Assembly (NCBI RefSeq): GCF_028274965.1
Contig: NZ_JAQCNO010000011.1
Location: 1-37,361 of the forward strand
Reading direction: 5' to 3'
From: Natronomonas sp.
GTDB taxonomy: Archaea; Halobacteriota; Halobacteria; Halobacteriales; Haloarculaceae
Length of the DNA stretch: 37,361 nucleotides
Shown one piece after another: positions 1 to 8,205 of this stretch; the first letter of the stretch is position 1; each line of letters starts with the position of its first letter. Made by a program: the position numbers and the translations under genes. The notes under the pieces are model-generated. The model saw only the letters and a program-made list of their open reading frames with translations, did not search any database and was not told the origin of the DNA.

Positions 1-1212
1 CGCGACGCCGGCGTCGACGGGGTCGAGTCGTCGGTCCGCGACATCGTCTCCCGCGTCCGCTCGGAGGGCGACGCCGCGCTGCGGTCGTTCGCGAGCGAGT
101 TCGACGACGTCGAGATCGGCAACATCGACGTCACCGACGAGGCCGAACGGGCCTACGAAACCGTCGATCCCGACGTCCGGGAGGCGATCGAGGCGGCGGC
201 CGAAAACGTGCGAGCCTTCCACGAGCGACAGGTCCCCGAGGACTGGCGCGAGCGCTTCGAGGGCCGGGAACTCGGGCGGCGCTACCGACCCATCGAGCGC
301 GTCGGCGTCTACGCCCCCGGCGGCACGGCGAGTTACCCCTCGAGCGTTCTCATGGGCGTGATCCCGGCGACGGTCGCCGGCGTCGAACACGTCGCCGTGT
401 CCACGCCGCCCGCCGAGGACCTTCCGCCGGCGACGCTCGCCGCGGCCCATGTCGCCGGCGCGGACGCCGTCTACCAATCGGGCGGCGCGCAGGCGATCGC
501 CGCCCTCGCGTACGGAACGGAGACCGTCTCGGCCGTCGAGAAGATCGTCGGCCCCGGGAACAGGTGGGTGACGGCCGCGAAGGCCGGGGTTCGCGGCGAC
601 GTCGAGATCGACTTTCTCGCCGGGCCCTCGGAGCTGCTCGTCGTCTGTGACGACACCGCCGACCCGGAGTTGGTCGCCGCGGACATGCTCGCCCAGGCCG
701 AACACGACCCGAACGCCTCCGTCGTCTGCGTGACCGACGACGAGCCGACCGCCGAGGCCGTCGCCGAGGCCTGCGAGAGACAGACCGCGGCCCGCGAGCG
801 CTCCGAGGTGATCGAGGCCGCGCTCGGGACCGACGCCTCCGGGGTCCTCCTTGCGCGGTCGATGCCCGAGGCGGTCCTCTTCGCCGAGGAGTACGCCGCC
901 GAGCACCTCTCGATCGTCACCGACGACGACGAGGCCGTCCTCGATCGGATCGACTCCGCCGGCAGCGTCTTTCTCGGCGCGGCTTCGCCCGTCGCCGCCG
1001 GCGACTACGCTTCCGGCCCGAACCACGTCCTCCCAACCGGGGGGCTCGCGAAGGTCGTCGGCGGGCTCTCGGTCGATCACTTCCTCCGCTCGACGACCGT
1101 CCAGAAACTCGACGAGGACTCCCTCGGGGCGCTGCGTGAAACGGTCACCACGCTCGCCCGCGCCGAGGGCCTCGAGGCCCACGCCGAAAGCGTCGAGAAG
1201 CGCTTCGAGTGA
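1..1212 (+). CDS. hisD: Histidinol dehydrogenase, 5' end outside window
   Basis: This enzyme carries out the last two oxidations of histidine synthesis, L-histidinol to L-histidine with NAD+, in the cytoplasm. The reading frame is open from base 1, so the true start lies to the left and roughly the first 25-30 residues are missing. Family signatures are clear: a [17 protein letters not shown] segment, [11 protein letters not shown], and [11 protein letters not shown]. The AQAEHDP stretch supplies the zinc-binding Gln and His, AEHLS has the catalytic Glu-His pair, and [10 protein letters not shown] follows the Asp of GDYASGPN. The protein ends normally with a TGA. The next gene starts 45 bases downstream on the same strand and is unrelated in pathway, so no histidine operon is visible here. 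Confidence 0.96.
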   Translation, partial: RDAGVDGVESSVRDIVSRVRSEGDAALRSFASEFDDVEIGNIDVTDEAERAYETVDPDVREAIEAAAENVRAFHERQVPEDWRERFEGRELGRRYRPIERVGVYAPGGTASYPSSVLMGVIPATVAGVEHVAVSTPPAEDLPPATLAAAHVAGADAVYQSGGAQAIAALAYGTETVSAVEKIVGPGNRWVTAAKAGVRGDVEIDFLAGPSELLVVCDDTADPELVAADMLAQAEHDPNASVVCVTDDEPTAEAVAEACERQTAARERSEVIEAALGTDASGVLLARSMPEAVLFAEEYAAEHLSIVTDDDEAVLDRIDSAGSVFLGAASPVAAGDYASGPNHVLPTGGLAKVVGGLSVDHFLRSTTVQKLDEDSLGALRETVTTLARAEGLEAHAESVEKRFE

Positions 1213-1257
1213 CCCCGAGGGCGTCGATTTAAGACGCCGCCGGCCGAGGGGCTCTCT

Positions 1258-2040
1258 ATGACGTACGAGACCATCGAGTGCACCCGCGAGGACGGCGTCG
1301 GCCGCGTCGTCTTCGATCGCCCCGACGCGCACAACAGCATCAACCGGACGATGAGCGAGGAGCTCTCGAGTGCGGCCCAGGAACTCGCAAGCGACGACGC
1401 CGTCCGGTGTATCGCGCTGAGCGCCAACGGCCCGACGTTCAATACGGGCGCGGACCTGACGATGCTTTCGGGCGACGGGAGCGACGAGGCGACGATCCGG
1501 GGCGTCGCGAGCGGCCTCCACGAGTTCGTGAGCCAACTCGTCCACGCGCCGAAACCCGTCGTCACGGCCGTCGACGGCGTCGCCGCCGGCGGCGGCCTCG
1601 GCCCGGCGATCTGCGGCGACATCGTGCTCGCCGGCGAGTCCGCCCGCTTCGAGTTCGCGTACCCCCGGATCGGGTTCTCCGGGGACGGCGGATCGACGTA
1701 CCTCCTCCCCCGGCTGGTCGGAACCCGAACGGCCCAGGAGATCGCGTTCAGGGACGAACCGATCGGCGCCGAACGAGCCGAGGCCATCGGGCTGGTGACA
1801 GAGGCGGTCCCGGAGGGCCTCGACGAGCGCTTTGACGCCGAAGCCGAACGGCTCGCCGCCGGCCCGACGAAGGGGTACGCGGAGACGAAGCGGCTGCTCG
1901 CAAAGAGCCTCGATACCCCCCTCGACGCGCAACTCGCAGACGAGGGAGCGACCATCGCTCGCCTCACGAAAACCGAGGACTTCGCCCGCGGACACGCGGC
2001 GTTCGGGACCGACGAGACGCCGGAGTTCACCGGCGAGTAG
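1258..2040 (+). CDS. Crotonase-fold protein, PaaG-like isomerase candidate
   Basis: A 260-residue enoyl-CoA hydratase/isomerase superfamily protein. The CoA and oxyanion-hole segments are present (GPTFNTGADL near residue 65, AAGGGLGPA near 110). The glutamate that normally follows the GGG turn is replaced (GGGLGPA instead of GGGCE). The second catalytic glutamate, usually about 20 residues later, aligns with a Tyr in FEFAYPRIG. An Asp is present in FSGDGGSTYLLPR, the position used by PaaG-type isomerases. It is therefore more likely an acyl-CoA isomerase or related enzyme than a true hydratase; this is inference from residues only. The ATG follows the hisD stop by 45 bases, and an AT-rich TTTAAGA lies about 30 bases upstream, compatible with its own leaderless promoter. 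Confidence 0.88.
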   Translation: MTYETIECTREDGVGRVVFDRPDAHNSINRTMSEELSSAAQELASDDAVRCIALSANGPTFNTGADLTMLSGDGSDEATIRGVASGLHEFVSQLVHAPKPVVTAVDGVAAGGGLGPAICGDIVLAGESARFEFAYPRIGFSGDGGSTYLLPRLVGTRTAQEIAFRDEPIGAERAEAIGLVTEAVPEGLDERFDAEAERLAAGPTKGYAETKRLLAKSLDTPLDAQLADEGATIARLTKTEDFARGHAAFGTDETPEFTGE

Positions 2041-2160
2041 CGACACGGCCGCTCTCGTGTTCGTATGCCTCGGGCGTCCGCGCTCGAACGGACGCTCCAG
2101 CCGATCCGGGCGGTCGCCCCGAACCGGAACGTTCGAGCCGCTCCGTCCGCGACATCCGGT

Positions 2161-2544
2161 ATGCGGTTTCTGCTCGCGACCGACTCCGTCCACACGACCG
2201 CCGCGGCCTGTGATTACCTCGAACCGCGACTCGGCCCGGACGACACCGTGGTCGTCGTCGCCGTCCCCGCGTCCGGCTCCGACGCCGCCCGCGACGCCGC
2301 CGACGCGTCGAACGTTGCGACCGCCCGGCTCGTCGGGTCGGCGACGGTCGAGACCGAACGGCCAGACCCCGGCGGCGACCCCTCTGAGGCCGCCCTCGCC
2401 GCGGCGAGAGCGCGCGATCCGGACGTGATCCTCACCGGCCCCGGAGTCGGCGCCGTCGGGTCCGGATCGACGATCGGGGCGGTGACCGAGTCGCTCCTCG
2501 CGGGAAGCGACGTCCCGGTCGTCGTCGTTCCGCGCCCGGAGTGA
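2161..2544 (+). CDS. Universal stress protein (UspA) family, small
   Basis: A 127-residue protein beginning MRFLLATDS, a typical first beta strand of the UspA alpha/beta fold, and ending with GVGAVGSGSTIGAVTESLL followed by DVPVVVVPRP. That end fits the family's nucleotide-binding G-x2-G-x9-G-S/T loop and last strand, in a slightly altered form. An in-frame ATG exists at 2065, but the 32 extra residues are Arg/Pro-rich and do not look like a family member, so the start at 2161 is preferred. The role of haloarchaeal UspA proteins is generally unclear; ATP binding is plausible from the loop. It lies between a crotonase and a dehydrogenase gene, all on the same strand. Confidence 0.78.
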   Translation: MRFLLATDSVHTTAAACDYLEPRLGPDDTVVVVAVPASGSDAARDAADASNVATARLVGSATVETERPDPGGDPSEAALAAARARDPDVILTGPGVGAVGSGSTIGAVTESLLAGSDVPVVVVPRPE

Positions 2545-2589
2545 CGCCGTCCGCGAGGATTGAAATATCCGGTCGCCGAAGCGGTCCGC

Positions 2590-3531
2590 ATGGAACTGCT
2601 CGTCCTGCGCGAAGGCGTTCACGGACTGTCACCGGCCTCGTACGCCGAGAAGCTCCGCGACAGACTCGACGGTCACGCGGTCGAGTACGCCCCGACGCCG
2701 GCCGACGAGCGGGCGAAGATCGCGACCGCAGACGTCGTCACCGGCCTCTCGATCGATCCCGCCGGCCTTGAGGCGGCCGACGGCCTCCGGCTGTTCGCGT
2801 GTGCGTACGCGGGGACCGACCACCTCCCGCTTGCAGAACTCGCCGAACGGGGGGTCGCCGTGACGAACGCCGCCGGCGTCCACACGGCCAGCGCCGCCGA
2901 ACACGCCGTCGGGGCGATCCTCGCCATCCGGCGCGAACTCGACGCGGCGGCGCGGGCCGACCACTGGGAGCCGGCCACGCCGATGGAGCTTTCAGGGTCG
3001 ACGGTCACCATCGTCGGTCTGGGCGCGATCGGCGAGGGGATCGCCTCCCGGCTTGAGCCCTTCGACGTGACGACGCTCGGCATCAGGCGCACCCCCGAAT
3101 CCGGCGGCCCGACCGACGAGGTGCTCGGGCCGGAGCGCCTCCACGACGCGCTCGCCCGAAGCGAGTTCGTGGTGCTCTGTTGTCCGTTGACCGACGAGAC
3201 ACGCGGCCTCATCGGCGCGGCCGAGATCTCGACGCTCCCGCCGGACGCGGTGATCGTCAACGTCGCCCGCGGCGAGGTGATCGACACGGAGGCGCTGCTC
3301 TCGGGGCTCCGCCGGGGCGCGGTCGGCGGGGCGGCACTCGACGTGACCGACCCCGAACCGCTCCCGGACGACCACCCCTTCTGGAGCCTCGACAACGTGC
3401 TCGTGACCCCGCACTCCGCCGGCGCGACGCCCGCGTACTACGACCGCCTCGCCGATATCGTCGCCGACAACGTTGCTCGGCTCGGCTCCGGTCGCGAACT
3501 CCGGAACCGCGTCCGGACCGGCGACGACTGA
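2590..3531 (+). CDS. D-2-hydroxyacid dehydrogenase
   Basis: A 313-residue NAD(P)-dependent dehydrogenase of the D-isomer-specific 2-hydroxyacid family, which interconverts 2-oxoacids and D-2-hydroxyacids. The Rossmann motif VGLGAIGEGIASRL lies around residue 140. The catalytic Arg is in VNVARGEVID, the Glu in DVTDPEPLP and the His in TPHSAG near residue 277. The substrate cannot be told from sequence; SerA-like regulatory domains are absent, so it is not a full phosphoglycerate dehydrogenase. An ATG 30 bases upstream is in frame, but 2590 gives the standard family N-terminus (MELLVLREGV). A TTGAAATAT box about 30 bases before the chosen ATG fits a leaderless promoter. Confidence 0.92.
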   Translation: MELLVLREGVHGLSPASYAEKLRDRLDGHAVEYAPTPADERAKIATADVVTGLSIDPAGLEAADGLRLFACAYAGTDHLPLAELAERGVAVTNAAGVHTASAAEHAVGAILAIRRELDAAARADHWEPATPMELSGSTVTIVGLGAIGEGIASRLEPFDVTTLGIRRTPESGGPTDEVLGPERLHDALARSEFVVLCCPLTDETRGLIGAAEISTLPPDAVIVNVARGEVIDTEALLSGLRRGAVGGAALDVTDPEPLPDDHPFWSLDNVLVTPHSAGATPAYYDRLADIVADNVARLGSGRELRNRVRTGDD

Positions 3532-3579
3532 GTGTCCGACGCCGACGGGCGGAGCCGAGCGCGCTACCGTACCGTAGAG

Positions 3580-3951
3580 TTACTCGAGCGCCTCGACCAA
3601 CTCGACGACGTGGCCGTCGGGGTCTTTGATGAACGCCGTCCGGGCGCCGGCCGCGGGCTGGTCGCCCGGCTCGTCGCGGACGCCGTGGTTTTCGATCTCC
3701 TCGAAAGCGCTGTCGACGTCGTCGACGAGCACGGCGACGTGATCGAACAGATCGCCGGGGTCGGCGGGCGATGCGCCCTCGGTGTCGGACAACTGGAGTT
3801 CGACGCCGTTTCCGTCGGCCACGTACCGGTTGACCGTCTCGCCGTCCGGGGTCTCGAAGCCCCACGACTCCTCGAATCCGAGCTGTTCGGTGTACCACTC
3901 GACCGACCGATCGACGTCCGAGACGTTCAGACAGGTGTGGAGAAACTCCAT
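3580..3951 (-). CDS. VOC / glyoxalase-like protein
   Basis: A 123-residue vicinal-oxygen-chelate protein resembling lactoylglutathione lyase (glyoxalase I). It starts MEFLHTCLNVSDVDRSVEWY and ends with FIKDPDGHVVELVEAL. The His near the N-terminus (residue 5), the Glu in VELQLSD, the His in DHVAVLVDD and the final Glu in HVVELVE are at the positions used to hold a divalent metal in glyoxalase I. This supports a metal-dependent member, possibly detoxifying methylglyoxal; the thiol cofactor is unknown because haloarchaea use gamma-glutamylcysteine rather than glutathione. It converges with the dehydrogenase gene to its left, 48 bases away. Confidence 0.9.
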   Translation of the reverse strand: MEFLHTCLNVSDVDRSVEWYTEQLGFEESWGFETPDGETVNRYVADGNGVELQLSDTEGASPADPGDLFDHVAVLVDDVDSAFEEIENHGVRDEPGDQPAAGARTAFIKDPDGHVVELVEALE

Positions 3952-4136
3952 ACCGCCATTGGGGACGCGGTATCGGATAACGACGGCGGTTCGGCGCCGC
4001 CGGGCCGCCCGCAGGGTCCGAGAGCGTTTTCAGGACCGCCGCCGAACGACGCCCGTGTTCTCGCCATGATCGGCGCTCTCGTCGCTCCGTTCGGACCGGC
4101 CCCCCGACGCACCGCCTCGAACGGAGGGAACGGCCG

Positions 4137-5039
4137 GTGACGCGGCTCCGCAACGTCGGCCTGTTCGTCGCCCTCTCGGCGCTTTGGGGGTTTTCCTTTC
4201 CCGCGATCAGCGCCGGCCTCGACTCGATCCCGCCGCTTCTGTTCGCGGCGTTCCGGTACGACTTCGGGGGGGCGTTGCTGCTCGGGTACCTCGTCGTTCG
4301 CGGCGCCGAGTGGCGGCCGAAAACCAACAGCGACTGGATCGCGATCGTGGTCGCCGGGGCCTTCTTCATCGCCGGCAACAGCCTCCTCTTCGTCGGCCAA
4401 CAGACAGTCCCCGGCGGCGTCGCGTCGATCCTCTATGGGCTCATCCCGATTCTCACGGCCGGCTTTGCGGCTCTTTTGCTCCCGAGCGAGCCGATCACGA
4501 CGCGGCGGCTCGTCGGCGTCGCGCTCGGCTTTTTCGGCGTCGCTGTCATCGCCCGACCGGACCCCTCAAACGTCGCCGCCGCCGAGGTCGTCGGGATCGG
4601 GTTCATCATCGTCGCCGGGGCGAGCGTCGCGCTCGGGAGCGTCCTCCTCCGGCGTCTCTCCCCGACGCTCGGAATCAGCGTGCTGACCGCCTGGGCGATG
4701 CTCGTCGGCGGGGGGATGCTTCACGCCGGGAGCTTCGCGATCGGCGAGCGCTTCGGCGACATCACCCCGACGCTCGTCGGCGTCGCCTCGGTGCTGTACC
4801 TCGCGGTCCTCGCAAGCGCCGTCGCGTACGTGATCTACTTCGTCCTCCTGCGGGAGTTCGGGCCGCTGGAGATAAACCTCGTCTCCTACGTCGTCCCGGT
4901 CTTCGGCACCGTCGGCGGGATCGCCCTCCTCGGCGAGGAGCTCTCGACGGCGATGGTGCTTGGGTTCGTCCTCATCTCCGGGGGGTTCGTCGTCATAAAG
5001 GGTCGCACCATCGCCGCCGAACTCACACAGTGGGCCTGA
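4137..5039 (+). CDS. EamA/DMT-family transporter
   Basis: A 300-residue polytopic membrane protein of the drug/metabolite transporter superfamily. It shows about ten hydrophobic helices in two similar halves of five (EamA repeats); the first begins FVALSALWGFSFPAISAGL. The Trp-Gly-Phe near the first helix and the ASAVAYVIYFVLLREFGPLEINLVSYVVPVFG block in the second half (quoted by position about residues 222-252) are typical of RhaT/EamA exporters. The start is GTG, with no earlier in-frame alternative that adds sensible sequence. The substrate cannot be predicted. It converges with the Cdc48 gene, whose stop is 43 bases away. Confidence 0.9.
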   Translation: MTRLRNVGLFVALSALWGFSFPAISAGLDSIPPLLFAAFRYDFGGALLLGYLVVRGAEWRPKTNSDWIAIVVAGAFFIAGNSLLFVGQQTVPGGVASILYGLIPILTAGFAALLLPSEPITTRRLVGVALGFFGVAVIARPDPSNVAAAEVVGIGFIIVAGASVALGSVLLRRLSPTLGISVLTAWAMLVGGGMLHAGSFAIGERFGDITPTLVGVASVLYLAVLASAVAYVIYFVLLREFGPLEINLVSYVVPVFGTVGGIALLGEELSTAMVLGFVLISGGFVVIKGRTIAAELTQWA

Positions 5040-5081
5040 GCGGGCGATCCACGCCCGTGCCCGCCGGAGCGGCCGGCGCCG

Positions 5082-7304
5082 CTACTGGAACCCGATCCGG
5101 CCGCCGCCCTGCTTGCGGCCGTCCGGCGTCCCGCCGCGGAACTGCTCTTCGACCTGCTCGTAGTAGTCGCTGATCTCGTCGGTGATCGTCGGCCGGACGG
5201 ACTCGAGGGCCCGCCGGAAGTGCCGCATCTGGACCTCCTCGGCGCCGTCGTCCTCGCGGAGCGCCTCGATGGCGGCCTCGCGGGCGACCGACTCGAGGTC
5301 CGAGCCGACGTACCCGTCGGTCAGCTCCGCGAGCTCCCGCAGGCTCACGTCCGGCGACAGCGGCGTGTCGCCGGTGTGGATCCGGAGGATCTGCTCGCGG
5401 CCCTCGGCGTCCGGCTCGCCGATCATCACGAGCCGGTCGAACCGCCCCGAGCGGATCAGTGCCGGATCGATCATGTCCGGTCGGTTCGTAGCGCCGATGA
5501 CCATCACGTCCTCCATGTCCTCGAGCCCGTCGAGCTCGGTCAGCAGCTGGTTGACGACGCGCTCGGAGACGTTCGATCCGGTGTCGGACCCCCGGCCGGG
5601 CGCGAGGCTGTCGAGCTCGTCGAAGAAGACGACCGTCGGCGAGACCTGTTTTGCCTTCCGGAACGTCTGCCGGATGGCCTTCTCGCTCTCGCCGACCCAC
5701 TTCGAGAGCAACTGCGGGCCGCGGACCGAGATGAAGTTCGCGTTCGTCTCGTTCGCAACGGCCTTCGCCATCAGGGTCTTGCCGGTACCGGGCGGCCCGT
5801 AGAGCAACACCCCTGCGGGGGGCGAGATGCCCATGCGCTCGAACTTCTCCGGCGAGCTCATCGGCCACTCGACCGACTCCTTGACCTGCTCTTTGGGGTC
5901 CGGCAGCCCGCCGACGTCGTCCCAGGAGACCTTCGGCAACTCGACGAGGACCTCCCGCATGGCCGAGGGGCTGACCTCGTTTAACGCCCCCCGGAAGTCC
6001 GTCCGCTTGATTATCATCCGGTCGATGAGACTCGGCGGGATGTCCTCCTCGTCGAGGTCGATCTCCGGGAGATAGCGCCGCAGGGCCTTCATCGCGGCCT
6101 CCTTCGTCAGGCTCTCGATGTCCGCGCCGACGAAGCCGTGGGTCTCGTCGGCCATGCTGTTGAGGCTCACGTCGTCGGCCAGCGGCATCCCCCGCGTGTG
6201 GATCTGGAGGATCTCCTTGCGCCCCGTCTCGTCCGGGACGCCGATCTCGATCTCGCGGTCGAACCTGCCCGGCCGACGCAGGGCGGGATCGACCGAATCG
6301 ACCCGGTTCGTCGCGCCGATGACGACGACCTGCCCGCGGGACTCCAGGCCGTCCATCATCGTCAGCAGCTGTGCGACGACGCGGCGCTCGACCTCGCCGG
6401 TGACGTCCTCGCGTTTCGGCGCGATCGAGTCGAGCTCGTCGATGAAGATGATCGAGGGCGACTCCTCGGTCGCGTCCTCGAATATCTCCCGGAGCTGCTG
6501 TTCGGACTCGCCGTAGTACTTCGAGATGATCTCCGGGCCAGCGATCGAGAAGAAACTCGCCGACGTCTCGTTTGCGACCGCCTTGGCGAGAAGCGTCTTA
6601 CCGGTGCCCGGCGGCCCGTGTAACAGCACCCCCTGCGGTGGCTCGATGCCGAGCTTCTTGAATATCTGGGGGTGTTTCATCGGGAGCTCGACCATCTCCC
6701 TGACGCGCTGGATCTCGTTTTGCAGGCCGCCGATGTCCTCGTAGGTGATCCCGCCGCCGGTCTTCTCGAAGCCCGAGATGGGCTCCTCGCGGAGTTCGAC
6801 CTCGGTGTCCTCGGTGATGAGACAGACGCCGTCGGGATCGGTCTCGACGGCGATGAGCGGGATCGCCTGCCCCGGCGAACGCATGAACGGGTGGTTCGTC
6901 GAGCTCATTACGGGGACGATGTCGCGCTCGACGACGGGTCGCTTGAGTATCTGGCGTTTGACCATGCCGGCGGCGTCCGAACCGAACTGGACCGAGGCCT
7001 CCTCCGGCGGGGCGAGCACGAGCCGGTCGGCCTTCGTCGCCTCGGCCTTTCTGATCGTCACCCGTTCGCCGATCCCGACGTCGGCGTTCTGTCTCGTGAA
7101 CCCGTCGATGCGGACGGTGTCGGTGTTCCAGTCCTGGCGGTCGGCGCGCCAGACCTTCGCCGCGGTCGTGTCCGCGCCCTCGATCTCGATGATGTCGCCG
7201 GGGGACAACTTGAGATGAAGGAGCGTGTCGGGGTCGAGGCGTGCAATCCCCCGCCCGGAATCGTTCGGGTAGGCCTTCGCGACCTCGAGTTGGACCTCGT
7301 TCAT
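5082..7304 (-). CDS. Cdc48/p97-type AAA ATPase (CdcH/VAT family)
   Basis: A 740-residue ATPase that unfolds proteins and feeds them to the archaeal proteasome in the cytoplasm. Order of domains: N-terminal double-psi barrel ([19 protein letters not shown] onward, to about residue 180), then two AAA modules. Walker A motifs GPPGTGKT place lysines at about residues 236 and 509; Walker B is FIDELDS and FFDELDS; both modules have GATNR sensor and second-region-of-homology sequences. The C-terminus ends RIGFQ. An upstream in-frame ATG at 7418 would add 38 Arg/Gly-rich residues absent from the family, so the start is set at 7304 ([10 protein letters not shown]). Haloarchaea usually carry several Cdc48 paralogues; which one this is cannot be decided here. 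Confidence 0.96.
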   Translation of the reverse strand: MNEVQLEVAKAYPNDSGRGIARLDPDTLLHLKLSPGDIIEIEGADTTAAKVWRADRQDWNTDTVRIDGFTRQNADVGIGERVTIRKAEATKADRLVLAPPEEASVQFGSDAAGMVKRQILKRPVVERDIVPVMSSTNHPFMRSPGQAIPLIAVETDPDGVCLITEDTEVELREEPISGFEKTGGGITYEDIGGLQNEIQRVREMVELPMKHPQIFKKLGIEPPQGVLLHGPPGTGKTLLAKAVANETSASFFSIAGPEIISKYYGESEQQLREIFEDATEESPSIIFIDELDSIAPKREDVTGEVERRVVAQLLTMMDGLESRGQVVVIGATNRVDSVDPALRRPGRFDREIEIGVPDETGRKEILQIHTRGMPLADDVSLNSMADETHGFVGADIESLTKEAAMKALRRYLPEIDLDEEDIPPSLIDRMIIKRTDFRGALNEVSPSAMREVLVELPKVSWDDVGGLPDPKEQVKESVEWPMSSPEKFERMGISPPAGVLLYGPPGTGKTLMAKAVANETNANFISVRGPQLLSKWVGESEKAIRQTFRKAKQVSPTVVFFDELDSLAPGRGSDTGSNVSERVVNQLLTELDGLEDMEDVMVIGATNRPDMIDPALIRSGRFDRLVMIGEPDAEGREQILRIHTGDTPLSPDVSLRELAELTDGYVGSDLESVAREAAIEALREDDGAEEVQMRHFRRALESVRPTITDEISDYYEQVEEQFRGGTPDGRKQGGGRIGFQ

Positions 7305-7537
7305 TCTGTTGTGTGTTCTGAGGCCCGCCCGGAGATATGCTTTTTGTTCCCACCGGTCGTTCCCCCGCGTCCCCGCGGCTCGGTCCCCGGAGGCGTCGGT
7401 CCGCTCCGCGGGCGTCAAGCGCCCACCGCCGAACGACCCGCGTCGAGCCGTCTCACCGATCCGAACGCGGGGTGCCGCGCGCCCCGGAGGCCGGACTCCG
7501 ACATTGTTTTGCCCGTCCGGTCGGTATCAGCGTTCGA

Positions 7538-7831
7538 ATGATAGAGCGGTTGGCGAGACAGTTGCGAAAGGAAGAACGCGACCTCTTGGTGTTGGAAACG
7601 GTCCTCCGTCGCCACCCGATCGGGACCGACCGGATCGCCGACGCGACCGGCATCGACGAGCACAAGACTCGGTACTCCCTCCGGATGCTCGAAAACGACG
7701 GGCTCGTCGAGCCGACCGACGACGGCGCCGTTCCCGCACCCGACATCGCCGACCGCCTCGAGGAGATAAACGGCGGACTGGACGCGCTCATCGATCGGAT
7801 CAACGAACTCAAACTGATCGCCCCCGAGTGA
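7538..7831 (+). CDS. Small winged-helix domain protein
   Basis: A 97-residue protein with a single predicted helix-turn-helix region: ERDLLVLETVLRRHPIG, then DRIADATGIDEHKTRYSLR, then a wing-like LENDGLVEPTDDGAV. The C-terminal third is a charged helix (IADRLEEINGGLDALIDR) suited to dimerisation. It is likely a DNA-binding regulator of a haloarchaeal family; the target is unknown. The start is the ATG at 7538; the frame is open further upstream but that part is Arg/Pro-rich. It is divergent from the Cdc48 gene, with 233 bases between the two starts. A TTGTTTTG stretch at about 7504-7511 lies some 30 bases before the ATG and could be its TATA box. Confidence 0.78.
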   Translation: MIERLARQLRKEERDLLVLETVLRRHPIGTDRIADATGIDEHKTRYSLRMLENDGLVEPTDDGAVPAPDIADRLEEINGGLDALIDRINELKLIAPE

Positions 7832-7901
7832 GCGCCCCGCCCGCCGGACCGCGTCCGCGCCGAACCGCAACACTCGAGACGCTCCAGCCGAACAGGTCGG
7901 T

Positions 7902-8126
7902 ATGTCCCTTTCCGACCGCAACGTCGACGTCCCCGGGTGGGCCGTGGGCGTGTTGCTCCTGTCGGGGACCGTCTCCGTCGCCGGGCTGACGGACTATCTG
8001 CTGACGAACGCCGGGTACGGGATCCTCGGAACCGCTGTCTGGGGGCTCTGCTATGCGACCGCCCTCGCCGTCATCTGGATCGTCTGGCTGCAGGACATCG
8101 AACTCATCGGCCCCGAGAACGGGTGA
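7902..8126 (+). CDS. Small two-helix membrane protein, unknown
   Basis: A 74-residue protein with two hydrophobic segments, roughly residues 12-36 (GWAVGVLLLSGTVSVAGLT) and 42-64 (GILGTAVWGLCYATALAVI), followed by a short acidic end. I do not recognise a named family. Codon use and third-position GC match neighbouring genes, so it is probably real. It starts 70 bases after the winged-helix gene on the same strand and might be co-transcribed with it. It converges with the metal ATPase gene 79 bases downstream. Confidence 0.65.
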   Translation: MSLSDRNVDVPGWAVGVLLLSGTVSVAGLTDYLLTNAGYGILGTAVWGLCYATALAVIWIVWLQDIELIGPENG

Positions 8127-8205
8127 GACGAGCGCGCGAAGCGACGGACCGCCCAGCGGCGCGCTCGGCGAGGCGTCCCCCGATCCCGTGTCGGCGCCGG
8201 TCGCA

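Noticed and set aside
7305..7418. Longer N-terminus for the Cdc48 ATPase
   Set aside because: The extra 38 residues do not match the family, and [10 protein letters not shown] is the usual start.
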